Source: a virus. From it: DNA of 64,000 nucleotides. Position numbers and translations under genes: made by a program. The stretch covers positions 1 to 64,000 of the IMG/VR virus record IMGVR_UViG_3300017783_000010. The stretch is one strand, 5' to 3'. Shown here piece after piece: positions 9,348-18,449 of this stretch (its first letter is position 1; the number at the start of each line of letters is the position of its first letter). A model generated the notes under the pieces. The model saw nothing but the letters and a program-made list of their open reading frames with translations. It was not told the origin of the DNA and ran no database searches.

Positions 9348-10734
9348 TATTCAGTTGCCCGCAATTGCCCCCGAAAATGTGTTTAGTTCGCTATCACAGA
9401 TTGATGATTGGAATTACCAGTACGTAGGCACAAAGAAGTATACAAATAAGATTGAAAATAGGTGTATTGTATTTGTGTTGGATACTGCAGGCTTATTCGA
9501 TCATCCTGATTTACAATCTAATACTTATAGTAAGTATGATAAGAATTTCAGTTCTAGTAATGTTTTTGATGATTTGCATGGGCATGGCACGCATTGCGCA
9601 GGAATTATAGCGGCTGCCAACAATGAATTTGGGACAATCGGTATTAATTCTGATACTATTGTAGTTGCAATCAAGGTATTAAATGATTTTGGTAGTGGCT
9701 CGATGGATGATGTTGCTGAGGGTATTAGATATGTTGCTGACTTACAGTTAGATGATGCGCATAAAGGGTACAAAAAGATTATCAGTATGAGTTTAGGTTC
9801 TTCTAGTGCGTCTCCAAGAGTTGAGTCTGCCTTGAAGTATGCAAAATCAAAGGGTGTTATCTCGTTTGCTGCTGCAGGCAATGCCGGCAAAGGCTCGCAA
9901 GATACGGTAGCATATCCTGCTAAGTATGATAATCTTTGTATTGCAGTTGCCAGTCTTGATCAAGGAGAGAAATCTGCAAGCTATAGCTCGCAAGGTACTA
10001 GTGTTGATATTTCTACAGGAGGTAGCAGAATCTACTCTACTTACAAAAATAAATCTTATGCTAGATTATCAGGAACCTCGATGGCTTGTCCTGCAGTTGC
10101 AGGCTTGGCTGCCTTGATTATCTCATACTTTCCAGAGGTAACATGGAACCAAGTGTCAATGGAAACATTCTTGAAAGAGAATGCTAAAGATTTAGGTACA
10201 AAGGGTATTGACCCAATATTCGGGGCAGGCTCTATCATAGCAGATAACTACCTAGAAAAAGCTCCAAAGAATGACTTTAAGCCTTTACCTCAAAATAGAT
10301 ACTCTCCGTATGACCCTGCTGTAGGGATTAAGACTGTTAATCTGATAGTAGATATTGATGCCTCAATTATGTCAAGAGAGATTGCTGTGAAAGAAGGTAA
10401 TTATAAAATGCCTTTTGAGGACTTTAGAGGACGTAAGGTAGCTATTTCTATAGATTGTGAGGTAGATGTATCTCGAAATGCTAATTATAGCTTAGATGTC
10501 ATTAAAAGGCTTTCTCAATCTTATGCTGATCTAGCGTCTGGTATTTATATTGGAGAACTAGATGCAAAGATGTTATCAGATTTTGAAGATTCGGATTATA
10601 CGGTACATATCTGTGATGGATATGCAAGTTTTGTCGATATAGCAGATAAAATAGCAGATATCTTGAAAATGAATAAGACTATGAAAATCTTAGGTATTAC
10701 CTTTGATTTTGATAACTTTATAGTTGCAATTTAA
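9331..10734 (+). CDS. Subtilisin-like serine protease (S8 family)
   Basis: 467 residues. The full subtilase triad is visible: Asp51 in VLDTAG, His85 in GHGTHCAG and Ser250 in SGTSMACP, with the oxyanion Asn in AAAGNAG. The first 45 residues are not a signal peptide, so the enzyme stays in the cell or is built into the virion. After the catalytic domain (about 40-310) there is a roughly 150-residue C-terminal part of unknown fold (VNLIVDIDASIMSREI...). S8 proteases are uncommon in phages, where maturation proteases are usually S14, S49, S78 or U9. Located between two small membrane proteins and after the fibres, it may process fibre or host surface proteins, or help lysis. Function inferred, fold certain. 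Confidence 0.9.
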   Translation: MKRKFDIQLPAIAPENVFSSLSQIDDWNYQYVGTKKYTNKIENRCIVFVLDTAGLFDHPDLQSNTYSKYDKNFSSSNVFDDLHGHGTHCAGIIAAANNEFGTIGINSDTIVVAIKVLNDFGSGSMDDVAEGIRYVADLQLDDAHKGYKKIISMSLGSSSASPRVESALKYAKSKGVISFAAAGNAGKGSQDTVAYPAKYDNLCIAVASLDQGEKSASYSSQGTSVDISTGGSRIYSTYKNKSYARLSGTSMACPAVAGLAALIISYFPEVTWNQVSMETFLKENAKDLGTKGIDPIFGAGSIIADNYLEKAPKNDFKPLPQNRYSPYDPAVGIKTVNLIVDIDASIMSREIAVKEGNYKMPFEDFRGRKVAISIDCEVDVSRNANYSLDVIKRLSQSYADLASGIYIGELDAKMLSDFEDSDYTVHICDGYASFVDIADKIADILKMNKTMKILGITFDFDNFIVAI

Positions 10735-10757
10735 TTTTTTAACTTAAAAACAATAGA

Positions 10758-10949
10758 ATGAAAATTTTGCAAAAGGATCGTAATACCACAATTTTTGGTA
10801 TCTTAGGATTTGTATCGCTACTAGCAGAACAAATCTCATATCTTTTCGACTCGGTAGATGCTACCAACCCAGATTACGGTATGCTAGTATCAGCATTGTT
10901 TGTACTGCTTGGATTCGCTTCTGCGAAGGATGGAGGAAGTGCTGAATAA
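10758..10949 (+). CDS. Small membrane protein
   Basis: 63 residues with hydrophobic segments at about 12-30 and 40-56 and an acidic link (DSVDATNPDYG). Last gene of the operon from 9054; a terminator follows. Second holin-like candidate, or an inner-membrane partner of the protease. Confidence 0.5.
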   Translation: MKILQKDRNTTIFGILGFVSLLAEQISYLFDSVDATNPDYGMLVSALFVLLGFASAKDGGSAE

Positions 10950-10954
10950 TTAGA

Positions 10955-10987
10955 AAGAGGATTGCTCGCATTGCAAGCAATCCTCTT
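10955..10987 (+). terminator. Hairpin terminator
   Basis: 12-bp perfect stem AAGAGGATTGCT/AGCAATCCTCTT with a loop containing the recurrent GCATTGC word. It separates the rightward operon from converging leftward genes, so it may work in both directions. The U-run is weak. Confidence 0.7.
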
Positions 10988-11004
10988 ATTCTTGCTCGTT
11001 AGCC

Positions 11005-11175
11005 TTAATTTTCTATGTGGTTAAAAATTAACTTGCAAATCCAAGCATTTTCAAACTCATACATACCACATACTAACCCTGCTTCTTCTTCTGTGTTGTA
11101 GTATATAATTTTTCCGTTTTTATCTTTCATATAGTCCATATTTCTAAGGTCTATAATTACATATTTATCTTTCAT
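11005..11175 (-). CDS. Small hypothetical protein
   Basis: 56 residues (MKDKYVIIDLRNMDYMKD...), start ATG at 11175, stop at 11005. The N-terminal part resembles short phage proteins with an 'ID.RN.....D..GKI.YYNTEEEA' layout, but no family is assigned. Downstream of the DUF3310-like gene on the same strand with a 44-bp gap, so likely the operon's last gene. Confidence 0.55.
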   Translation of the reverse strand: MKDKYVIIDLRNMDYMKDKNGKIIYYNTEEEAGLVCGMYEFENAWICKLIFNHIEN

Positions 11176-11219
11176 ATTACTGTCCGTTATATGTAATTTA
11201 ATGTTCTTTCGTTACATGA

Positions 11220-11600
11220 TTAGTATAATCCCGACTCATACGTACAAATATAATCTTGTAATAAATATTTAAAAGAGTTAACTTCATTAATATCCGAGGT
11301 ATTGATAGCTTTCCAAAAGCTGTAGATAAGGTTTAGATCATGTCTGCCTGTCATATCATTTAATATAGCAAACCCTAGTATCGGATAGAAACTACGTTTT
11401 TCCTTAAAATGTGGAGTCAAAGCACTAGCGTAGTGCAAGGCTTTCTCCAAGTCTTCCTTACCGTTTTTATAAGGATGCCTGATCAAATACTTGAAAAGAT
11501 TGCCTTCATTAAATGACAGATTGTTATCATTAATGAAAACCACAGGCTGATACTGCATCTGATAATGTGTTCCTCCGATTTGTTTTTTAGTATCCATCAT
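11220..11600 (-). CDS. DUF3310-like protein (T7 gp1.7-type)
   Basis: 126 residues, double Met start. The N-terminal half has the DUF3310 pattern: KQIGGTHYQ, QPVVFINDN, FNEGNLFKYLIRH and KNGKEDLEKALHY. T7 gp1.7 of this family has nucleotide-kinase activity, so a role in nucleotide metabolism is likely. The C-terminal 55 residues are an extra part not in the core family. Leftward operon with the PD-(D/E)XK-type nuclease upstream. Confidence 0.7.
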   Translation of the reverse strand: MMDTKKQIGGTHYQMQYQPVVFINDNNLSFNEGNLFKYLIRHPYKNGKEDLEKALHYASALTPHFKEKRSFYPILGFAILNDMTGRHDLNLIYSFWKAINTSDINEVNSFKYLLQDYICTYESGLY

Positions 11601-11666
11601 TATTATTTTTGATTCGTAGGCAAGATAAGGAATTATTTTGAAAGATGCAATAGATAAATAAAAAAA

Positions 11667-11693
11667 AATATTGCTCGCAATGCGGGCAATATT
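11667..11693 (-). terminator. Leftward intrinsic terminator
   Basis: Stem AATATTGC/GCAATATT, with the loop carrying another TTGC-type word; on the minus strand it is followed by a long U-run (nine A in the plus strand). It ends the nuclease gene at 11731. Confidence 0.75.
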
Positions 11694-11730
11694 CGATAAG
11701 AAACAACAACTATATAAATAAACTTATGTT

Positions 11731-12282
11731 TTAGGCATCTATCATATTATAAAAGGATTTATAGGCCTTTGCAGTCAAGTTGATAGACTTAACAGCTACC
11801 TTCTCAGTATCCTCATATATAAGAGGATACTTATCTGAGAACTTTTTGATATCTCGTATAGACATCTTAGGAATAAAAACGATAAACAAGTGGGCTTCTC
11901 CTAATCTATTCTCTCTCACCCATAATAGCCCTACTTGTTTAGTCACTGATGAAGCTCTCTCAGCATCTCTCTGGCTTTGCTCCCAAAACCTCTGAACTTG
12001 CGCTAATATTTTGGTTAGCTTACCCTCTGCCTCATCATAATGTCTTTTCAGACCTAAGTCTTTATAATGTTTAACTTCAATCTGAAATGGGAACTTCTGT
12101 CTAAAATCCGCATTAGTGCAGACAACATCCCCACAAATTAGAGGCTGTATTGTTTTTGATACATACCTTAGGCCGCCAGATGCGGGCACTCTAACAAACT
12201 CTTCACCAGTCCACTCCTCTAATATTGAACAGACTTTTCTTTCTGCATTCTGGCCTTTTTTTCTACTATTTCTTCTCTGCAT
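11731..12282 (-). CDS. PD-(D/E)XK nuclease, Holliday-junction-resolvase-like
   Basis: 183 residues from ATG 12282 (a TTG seven codons upstream is less likely). It has the Hjc/VRR-like order: an Arg/Lys-rich start (RRNSRKKGQNAERKV) with the helix Glu, then GDVVC with the metal Asp, then IEVKHYK as the E-x-K motif. Phage relatives resolve branched DNA or cut host DNA. Transcribed leftwards away from the early leader, terminator at 11667. Confidence 0.65.
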   Translation of the reverse strand: MQRRNSRKKGQNAERKVCSILEEWTGEEFVRVPASGGLRYVSKTIQPLICGDVVCTNADFRQKFPFQIEVKHYKDLGLKRHYDEAEGKLTKILAQVQRFWEQSQRDAERASSVTKQVGLLWVRENRLGEAHLFIVFIPKMSIRDIKKFSDKYPLIYEDTEKVAVKSINLTAKAYKSFYNMIDA

Positions 12283-12528
12283 AAAAAAAATGTTACACCT
12301 CAATGATACTCTGAATACTAAGATAAAAAATTGTGGTATTAGGTATCTTTAGAGATGCAACATTAATCTAACCATATTCGCTAACCTCTGACCAACGTAC
12401 CATAAACCTTTCAAGAACAAATATAAGCTATTTTCTGCCTCTTGTCAAGTTTTAGGTCAAGTTTTTTTTATATTTTTTTTTTATTTTGCATTATAATAAT
12501 AAAAATATGTTAAAATTTTTAAATGGTC

Positions 12529-12559
12529 TTGACTTTAGGAAAAAAAAGCTGTAACTTTG
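12529..12559 (+). promoter_or_regulatory. Early rightward promoter
   Basis: TTG at 12529-12531 (within TTGACTTT), a 20-bp spacer and TAACTTTG at 12552-12559. This is the first promoter of the large rightward replication module; transcription would begin about 330 bp before the first gene. Confidence 0.75.
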
Positions 12560-12891
12560 CCATGCTTACATAGCATACAAGCAAGCAGCTTTCAACAAAT
12601 GCAACGCAAGCACTTAATCAGAATGTCTTTAAGAAAAGAATAAAAAAATTCTTCTCTCCACAAAGATAAATAGCCGCACCCTATCTCACAGCAAATGGCT
12701 GTTAAGGAAGGCTCCTTAAAATCCTCTAGTTAGGTAATTAATAGAATATTTTTTTTAAAAAGTCAAGGTATTATAATAGTAAGCTAATGCTATATTGCAT
12801 GACTAGAAAATTATAATAATTCCGTCGCGCAAATTTGCATTTTTAAAAAACTATCCCTAAATTGTGGCTATTACTAAATAAAAATAATATT
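12560..12891 (+). promoter_or_regulatory. Long structured early leader RNA
   Basis: A 330-nt untranslated leader. It carries short hairpins (for example TTAAGGA/TCCTTAA near 12705-12720), a block AAAAAAATTCTTCTCTCC near 12640-12659, and the 65-bp element 12760-12824. The same blocks occur in the same order in the leader of the leftward operon at 43.2-43.5 kb, so the two leaders are homologous. The variable hairpins between constant blocks suggest an antitermination, attenuation or processing RNA. No ORF found. A possible leftward promoter (TATCTTTG on the minus strand, 12661-12668) lies inside. Confidence 0.6.
12760..12824 (+). repeat. 65-bp perfect inverted repeat, left copy
   Basis: This segment (from AAGTCAAGGTATTATAATAG to AATAATTCCG) occurs as an exact reverse complement at 43199-43263, 65 of 65 bases. 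Each copy is read in the same sense by its own operon. Confidence 0.95.
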
Positions 12892-13272
12892 ATGATTTGG
12901 CCACAAAATTTTAAAGTAAGTACCGAAGGGTTTTTTGAGGTATTACAAGACACTAGGTTTGATGCGCAGCCTGTGTCTATTGACATTCCTATTTATCAAA
13001 TTGATAAGGAGTCAGGTAGGATAGTAAATATTTATAATCATCCTTCTGAAATAGATTTCTTATCTAAAGCTCAAATACGAGGGTTAGTAAGCTTCGATGC
13101 TGAAATAGCTATAATCTCTAAATATGAACTAGATAATATATCTAAAGCTCAAATACGAGGGTTAGTAAGCTTCGATGGGGATGTAGAAACTGAAAAATAT
13201 TTCTACTTACATTATATGTTAGTAGCAAAAGGTAAGAGAAGACCATTTTGTAATACAAGAAATAACAAATAA
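12892..13272 (+). CDS. Hypothetical protein with internal duplication
   Basis: 126 residues, ATG at 12892 chosen because the upstream extension lies in the leader. The middle holds two copies of the stretch SKAQIRGLVSFD, encoded by a 39-bp exact direct repeat. First gene of the early operon, 2 bp before the helicase gene. Family not recognised. Confidence 0.6.
   Translation: MIWPQNFKVSTEGFFEVLQDTRFDAQPVSIDIPIYQIDKESGRIVNIYNHPSEIDFLSKAQIRGLVSFDAEIAIISKYELDNISKAQIRGLVSFDGDVETEKYFYLHYMLVAKGKRRPFCNTRNNK
13061..13177 (+). repeat. 39-bp exact direct repeat, period 78 bp
   Basis: Copies at 13061-13099 and 13139-13177 are identical and in frame (26 codons apart), giving the duplicated SKAQIRGLVSFD peptide. 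Confidence 0.9.
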
Positions 13273-13274
13273 AT

Positions 13275-14639
13275 ATGCACAAAGAATTTGAAAGGGATAT
13301 TCTTCGATACCTAATTCAAGAAAATCAAGGTGTTGAGTATATAAAGCAGATAGACTCCGATTATTTTAGCTATGAGGAGAATAAGTTTGCTTTCAGCTAC
13401 ATGAAGCTGTATGTAGAGCGAAATAACTTTATCGCTCCTCGAAACTCATTATACCGATTTGTGTATGATGAGTTAGGCTTGACCGAGACCAACCTAAAAA
13501 TAGATGATATTATAAAGGATATTTATAAGCCTTATGAATCGGTCAGGTCTGAGTTATTCATAACCGTAAAAGAATACCTACAAAAGCAGTCAATAATTAA
13601 GTTATTAGCTTCTATTGAGGACTTGTCTTCTTTAAGTGATGTCGATTATTCTAGGATTGCAAACAAAATATCTGCGATTGCTAAATTAGATGCTAATGAG
13701 AATTTGTATCCTGCGGACAAGTTCGTAAGAAAAGACTTTTCTGCTACAATGCCTTCTTATGAATTGAGTATTCCATCTTTTTTAGAGGGGTTAAATAGTT
13801 TAAGAACAACTGGGGGGTTTCAAAGCCCTGAGTTGTCTGTAATTGTATCAGGAGCAAAAGGTTTTAAGACTGGTATGCTACTTAATATTGCGGTTGATTA
13901 TATGTTGAAGGGTATGAATATAATCTATATAGATTGTGAGAATGGTACTGACCAGATTAATGCCCGAATAAAGCAGATTATTGCAGGCAACTGCACCCAT
14001 AAAGAGTTATATGATAAGGATATACAAGAGAATTTGCGTAAGCGTATGCAGTTTTTATCTAGTAATTTCTTGACTGAGGCGGGAGATATTGCTATCTGTT
14101 ATGTACCTAGTGGCAGTCATTTTGATGTAGTAGAGGCTAAGATTGAGGAAAAGATTAGAGATGGATTTAGGCCAGACATCATAATTTATGATTATATTGA
14201 TAAGTTTACATCAGGCTCTCATAAAGGGCATGAAGACAGCCAGAAAAACTATGATCGTGCTATTGTATTGAATAATAAGTTTAATACATTTAGTTTTACG
14301 GTATCTCAGACTAACAGAGATGGCCTAGAAGCTACTACTTTGACTGCTGCTAACCTAGCGAAGGATTTTCAGAAGGTATCGAATGCTCATGCTGTATTTG
14401 CATTAAATCGTAATCGCTATGAGTTAGATAATGGGCTTGCGCATTTAACTCCGCTTGCACAGCGTGCAGGTGAGAGATATATTCAAGGGAAGAATGAGGT
14501 ATTCTTAAAAATTGATGAGTCAATACAGTTAGTAGAGGAGATTACTGACCCTGTTGAAAAGATTAGATTATATGAGGAAATATTTGATACAGTTGTAGAG
14601 CATGATATTGATTTATCAGATAATATAGATATACTATGA
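13275..14639 (+). CDS. DnaB-like replicative helicase
   Basis: 454 residues. The RecA-type core has Walker A GAKGFKTG (about 191-198), Walker B PDIIIYDYIDK (about 300-310), and the DnaB-type FTVSQTNRDG (H3/sensor). The first 110 residues are helical (DILRYLIQEN...) as in the N-terminal domain of phage DnaB proteins. Expected role: hexameric 5'-3' helicase at the phage fork. The stop overlaps the primase start (ATGA-type coupling). Confidence 0.85.
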   Translation: MHKEFERDILRYLIQENQGVEYIKQIDSDYFSYEENKFAFSYMKLYVERNNFIAPRNSLYRFVYDELGLTETNLKIDDIIKDIYKPYESVRSELFITVKEYLQKQSIIKLLASIEDLSSLSDVDYSRIANKISAIAKLDANENLYPADKFVRKDFSATMPSYELSIPSFLEGLNSLRTTGGFQSPELSVIVSGAKGFKTGMLLNIAVDYMLKGMNIIYIDCENGTDQINARIKQIIAGNCTHKELYDKDIQENLRKRMQFLSSNFLTEAGDIAICYVPSGSHFDVVEAKIEEKIRDGFRPDIIIYDYIDKFTSGSHKGHEDSQKNYDRAIVLNNKFNTFSFTVSQTNRDGLEATTLTAANLAKDFQKVSNAHAVFALNRNRYELDNGLAHLTPLAQRAGERYIQGKNEVFLKIDESIQLVEEITDPVEKIRLYEEIFDTVVEHDIDLSDNIDIL

Positions 14640-15616
14640 CAACAAAGATATTTAATTTTCTTCAAGATAAGTTACAATTCCAGTCAACGTGTACTGATTG
14701 GTACAGATTTAAGCATATAGAGTCTAAATCGTATTCTAAGAACTGTGCGTATAATCCTTCTATTGACACGGTTATAAACTTCTCTACAAAGCATGATTTT
14801 AAGTCTATGTCAGGCTTTAAGTATGCTATGCGTTATATCACAAAGCAAGATTATAATAACACAAAAGCTATAATTTATAGCTATGAGGGGGTTGAGTTTG
14901 ATAGGGATAGAGCAGCTTTATATCGTTTAAATACTGCTAGTTATCAAGATAATTACGTAGGAAAGACTAAAAGCTACTTAAATAGTGTTTCTGAGAGTAT
15001 TTTATCTAGTTCCGATATTGCTACGGCAGCAAGGAAGTATCTTGAATCTAGGGGAATCAGCGATTACCAAGCTGATTTCTATGGATTACGTGTTGGTATC
15101 AAGGATAAGTATATTAACAGGATAATTATACCTTTTTTTGAGGATAAAAAGATAGTATATTTTAATGCTAGAGATTTTACGAGTACTAGTCGATTAAAGT
15201 ATATAAACCCTACTAAGGAGGAAGCAGATTATAGTGCTAGAAGTTGTATTTATAATATAGATTGTTTAAATACTTATGATACAATCTATGTTGTAGAGGG
15301 GGCATTTGATGCTATGATGGTAGGAAGTGATTGTATAGCTTTAGGTAGTTATACATTAAAGAGAGAGCAACTAGATAAACTAATAAATACTTCGAAAAAA
15401 CATTACATATTTATCCCTGATTTTGAGGGGTATGAACAATTTAAGAAGCAAGCTAAAAAATTGTGTGTATTTCATAAAGTATCAATGTTAGATACTAGAA
15501 ATCTTGGTGAGGGTGATCCTTGCTTATGGGGTAGGGATAAGGTTTTATCTTGCTCGCAATTGTCTGCCTTAGCCATCGAAAAAAAAGTTAACCAACAAAA
15601 ATATTCATTTTTATGA
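14636..15616 (+). CDS. DNA primase (TOPRIM)
   Basis: 326 residues. A DnaG-like core with YLESRGISDYQADFYGLRVG, IIIPFF..KKIVYFNARDF and the TOPRIM signature VVEGAFDAMM (about residue 218), followed by a FIPDFEGY segment matching the TOPRIM DxD region. No N-terminal zinc-binding domain with Cys pairs is evident, so it is shorter than bacterial DnaG. Translationally coupled to the helicase (4-bp overlap), as in phage primase-helicase pairs. Confidence 0.8.
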   Translation: MTTKIFNFLQDKLQFQSTCTDWYRFKHIESKSYSKNCAYNPSIDTVINFSTKHDFKSMSGFKYAMRYITKQDYNNTKAIIYSYEGVEFDRDRAALYRLNTASYQDNYVGKTKSYLNSVSESILSSSDIATAARKYLESRGISDYQADFYGLRVGIKDKYINRIIIPFFEDKKIVYFNARDFTSTSRLKYINPTKEEADYSARSCIYNIDCLNTYDTIYVVEGAFDAMMVGSDCIALGSYTLKREQLDKLINTSKKHYIFIPDFEGYEQFKKQAKKLCVFHKVSMLDTRNLGEGDPCLWGRDKVLSCSQLSALAIEKKVNQQKYSFL

Positions 15617-16347
15617 TTAGTATACAAGAAACAGATTTGATGCTTTTATTAGTAAATAGAGGATTCACAAAAAATGCTGCTGACAATCTTATTACAGCTA
15701 TAAAGAGGTCAGTAGACTCTAAGGTAACAAATGACAGGTCAGATATTGAGAAGAGATACGGAATCAGTGCGGATACTAAGCTTATCCATATGCTGTGGCA
15801 GAGATATTGTATTTATATAAATATTAAGCCTAACTCAAAATTAAAGGGTGTAAGCCTAAATTTGGTTAGGGATGCGTGCATTTGCTTGCAATATATTTGT
15901 ATAGAATTAGGGATGGACTTAGATTTACAAACTATAGATCGTTTCTTAAAGTATTCACATTATATTAGTGAGAAGTCTGGTTATACTAGATTATCCTTGA
16001 GAGCTTTATCTTATAATACGGATAAGGTATTAGAAGTATTTAATAAGGCGAATATAGTAAAGGAATCTGGGGATTTCACATTGATACGTAGAATGCAGAG
16101 AAAATATGCACGCTGCTTAAAAATAAACATGGTAGCAGAACTTGACAATGTAGAAAATATTTATTATTTTTATACAGCATTACAGAACATAAAAAGGCAT
16201 ACTTCCTATAATGAGAAGAGCAGCGAGAAAATGGTTGACCTATTCATTCATAATAATATGTCTTACTGGAAGGATAAAGGGGTAATACCTACCCCAAAGA
16301 GTTTAGCGGACATAAGAGCGTTGTCCGCACTAAGCAAATTAAAATAA
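15613..16347 (+). CDS. Hypothetical replication-module protein
   Basis: 244 residues, mostly helical, basic. Overlaps the primase by 4 bp and precedes another small basic gene by 5 bp. No motif recognised. Position between primase and SF2 helicase suggests a replication or recombination accessory role. Confidence 0.5.
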   Translation: MISIQETDLMLLLVNRGFTKNAADNLITAIKRSVDSKVTNDRSDIEKRYGISADTKLIHMLWQRYCIYINIKPNSKLKGVSLNLVRDACICLQYICIELGMDLDLQTIDRFLKYSHYISEKSGYTRLSLRALSYNTDKVLEVFNKANIVKESGDFTLIRRMQRKYARCLKINMVAELDNVENIYYFYTALQNIKRHTSYNEKSSEKMVDLFIHNNMSYWKDKGVIPTPKSLADIRALSALSKLK

Positions 16348-16352
16348 AATAA

Positions 16353-16691
16353 ATGCTAAAAAAGAAAATTAAGAAATACCAGTTTGATATTCTACAAGAG
16401 AATATACATATTCAGAATGATGCGCCTGTTGGAGCAGATATGAAGGTGTCTTATCGTAAAGAGCTAGAAAATTACCTTCATACTAATGGTATGACTATCA
16501 AACAGTTAAGTCAAAAATACACTAAAGAGCGTATGACAGCTCGTATGAGAGGGAGATTATTAACGGCTTATACTAAAGCTGTTCATATATATTCTCCTGT
16601 TGGAAGAAATGTATTAGCAGAGGAACTAGGAAAGACTGAAAGCCAATTAAACTCATTATTGAAGGCATTAAGAAACCGCAAAGTAAAATGA
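16353..16691 (+). CDS. Small basic helical protein
   Basis: 112 residues, Lys/Arg-rich. The C-terminal segment (NVLAEELGKTESQLNSLLKALRNRK) reads like a helix-turn-helix, so DNA binding is possible. Overlaps the downstream helicase by 4 bp. Confidence 0.5.
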   Translation: MLKKKIKKYQFDILQENIHIQNDAPVGADMKVSYRKELENYLHTNGMTIKQLSQKYTKERMTARMRGRLLTAYTKAVHIYSPVGRNVLAEELGKTESQLNSLLKALRNRKVK

Positions 16692-18082
16692 GAATAAAGA
16701 TAGATAACCTACATGGTATATGTGATTATACACATCCTAAATTTCAAGCACTGAGAGAAGAATATAAGGTAGCTAATCCTGATTATTGGAGAGCAGTAAA
16801 GATGTCCCCTTATGCTCAGAAGTATTATTACTTCATTACTCAAAAAGGTAAGTTTAGTTTAGGGCATTTGCCCGCAATTGTGCGCTTATGCGATCAGCTA
16901 GACATCTCTATTGAGGTTGAGGATACTAGATTGCATAAGCAAATATTTAAACCTTTCAGTAAGCAGCTAGGGGAGTATACCTTATATGACCATCAATATA
17001 AAGCATTACAGCTTTCTAGTAATACCTTGACTATTTCTGGTCAATATATACCCTATAATAGAGGTATATATAAGATGGCTACGAATAGTGGTAAATCCTT
17101 TATTATTGCAAGCAAATGCGTGCATCTAAATGAAGGGCATAAAGCTGTAATATTTGTTCATACAGTAGACCTACTAAACCAGTTCTTTAAAACACTAAAG
17201 AATTTTGGATTAAATGTAGGCACATTTGGAGGTAAACATAAAAAGACTTCTGTATTTCTTGATTGTGATGTAATCATATCTACCTACAAATCTTATCTAT
17301 CTTATCACACAAAATCTAGGGATGTAAAAGCATTCACAAAGTCGGTAGATTTACTGATTGTAGATGAATGTCACAGAGCATCAGCAAAAGATTATGCTAG
17401 AACTATTAAACTTTTTAAAAATGCAACAAATTTTTATGGCTTTAGTGGTACACCATTCAAGAATGTGATATTAGCAGATAAAAACGTTCAAGGATTATTT
17501 GGAGATATCCTCATGGAGGTAAGTAATGAGGATATGCAAAAGATAGGTGTATCATTAACTCCTGTCGTAAAAATGTATGAAGTAGAATGCGATTATTTTT
17601 ATTCTTATCAAGAATCTTATGAGAATAATATCGTATTCTCGCAAGCTAGAGTAGATAAGATGGCTCAATATATTAAACATAATCCAGACCGTCAAATACT
17701 AATCCCTGTTAAACGGCTAGATCATGGTAAGTTTATATATGAGGCTTTACATAAAATTTGTGATTGTAGATTTCTTTCAGCTACTCACAAATTTAGAGAC
17801 TATCTATTTGAGCAGTATAGTAAAAAGGAGTATCAAGTTCTCATTACTACGCTTGGTCAAGAAGGATTAAACTTGCCAATTGACGCATTAATTTATGCTA
17901 GAGCAGAAGAGTCGATTGTAAGCCTTCTTCAATATATAGGCAGAATATTAAGGCTAGAGGGCACTACTAAAAATATTGAGATTGTAGATTTCTATGATAA
18001 AGACAATAAAAACCTAGAGAAGCATAGCAAGAAAAGACTTCAAATATACAATAAAGAAAAATTTAAAATAGAAAATAATTAA
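16688..18082 (+). CDS. SF2 helicase (UvsW/DEAD-like)
   Basis: 464 residues. Motif I ATNSGKS (about 130-136), motif II DECH (about 226), motif III SGTPF, and motif VI QYIGRILR are visible, with an N-terminal extension of about 90 residues. The layout matches T4 UvsW-like helicases that act on recombination and replication forks. Last classic replication gene before cassette array A. Confidence 0.85.
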   Translation: MRIKIDNLHGICDYTHPKFQALREEYKVANPDYWRAVKMSPYAQKYYYFITQKGKFSLGHLPAIVRLCDQLDISIEVEDTRLHKQIFKPFSKQLGEYTLYDHQYKALQLSSNTLTISGQYIPYNRGIYKMATNSGKSFIIASKCVHLNEGHKAVIFVHTVDLLNQFFKTLKNFGLNVGTFGGKHKKTSVFLDCDVIISTYKSYLSYHTKSRDVKAFTKSVDLLIVDECHRASAKDYARTIKLFKNATNFYGFSGTPFKNVILADKNVQGLFGDILMEVSNEDMQKIGVSLTPVVKMYEVECDYFYSYQESYENNIVFSQARVDKMAQYIKHNPDRQILIPVKRLDHGKFIYEALHKICDCRFLSATHKFRDYLFEQYSKKEYQVLITTLGQEGLNLPIDALIYARAEESIVSLLQYIGRILRLEGTTKNIEIVDFYDKDNKNLEKHSKKRLQIYNKEKFKIENN

Positions 18083-18088
18083 TAAAGG

Positions 18089-18139
18089 GTAATAACTTTA
18101 AAAACAAGCACTGCAGAGGTTATTACTTATAAAAATTTT
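18089..18139 (+). terminator. Inverted repeat, likely terminator
   Basis: GTAATAAC (18089-18096) pairs with GTTATTAC (18119-18126), followed by an A/T tail with four T. It separates the helicase gene from the first R' box of array A. It could also be the degraded left half of the first attC site. Confidence 0.5.
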
Positions 18140-18157
18140 GTGGTGCGTTAATTTATT

Positions 18158-18376
18158 ATGGAAACATTACTTAAAATGCTAAATGTTATTTCTTGGATAT
18201 GTGTAACTGGATGTCCGTTAGTAATAGTAATAAAGGTATGTCTACAAAGCAAGTATGAAAACTCATTAGATGAAAAAATAGATATGCTAAAAGGTGTAAA
18301 AACTGTATACACACGTGGACTATTAAAGTTGAGTATATTATTTGTAGTCGCGTTAGTCTATTTGATTGTGCGATAA
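18158..18376 (+). CDS. Cassette gene: two-TM membrane protein
   Basis: 72 residues with hydrophobic stretches at about 8-28 and 54-71, separated by a charged loop. Cassette ends: TTGTGGTGC (18138-18146) before and GCACCACAA after. Unknown function. Confidence 0.6.
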   Translation: METLLKMLNVISWICVTGCPLVIVIKVCLQSKYENSLDEKIDMLKGVKTVYTRGLLKLSILFVVALVYLIVR

Positions 18377-18377
18377 T

Positions 18378-18440
18378 GCACCACAACGCTAAATGTAAAA
18401 AGCGTTTAGGAACGAAATGATTAGTTACATAATGTTATAA
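18378..18440 (+). other. attC-like site A1
   Basis: R'' GCACCACAACG (18378-18388), L'' AAATGTAA, L' TTACAT (18425-18430), R' ATGTTATA. 63 bp. Pairing is AATGTAA with TTACAT and AAC with GTT. Confidence 0.6.
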
Positions 18441-18449
18441 ATTTTAATT

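Noticed and set aside
18089-18126. First inverted repeat before array A as a full attC
   Set aside because: The distance from its right arm to the R' box is too long and a T-run follows; treated as a terminator.
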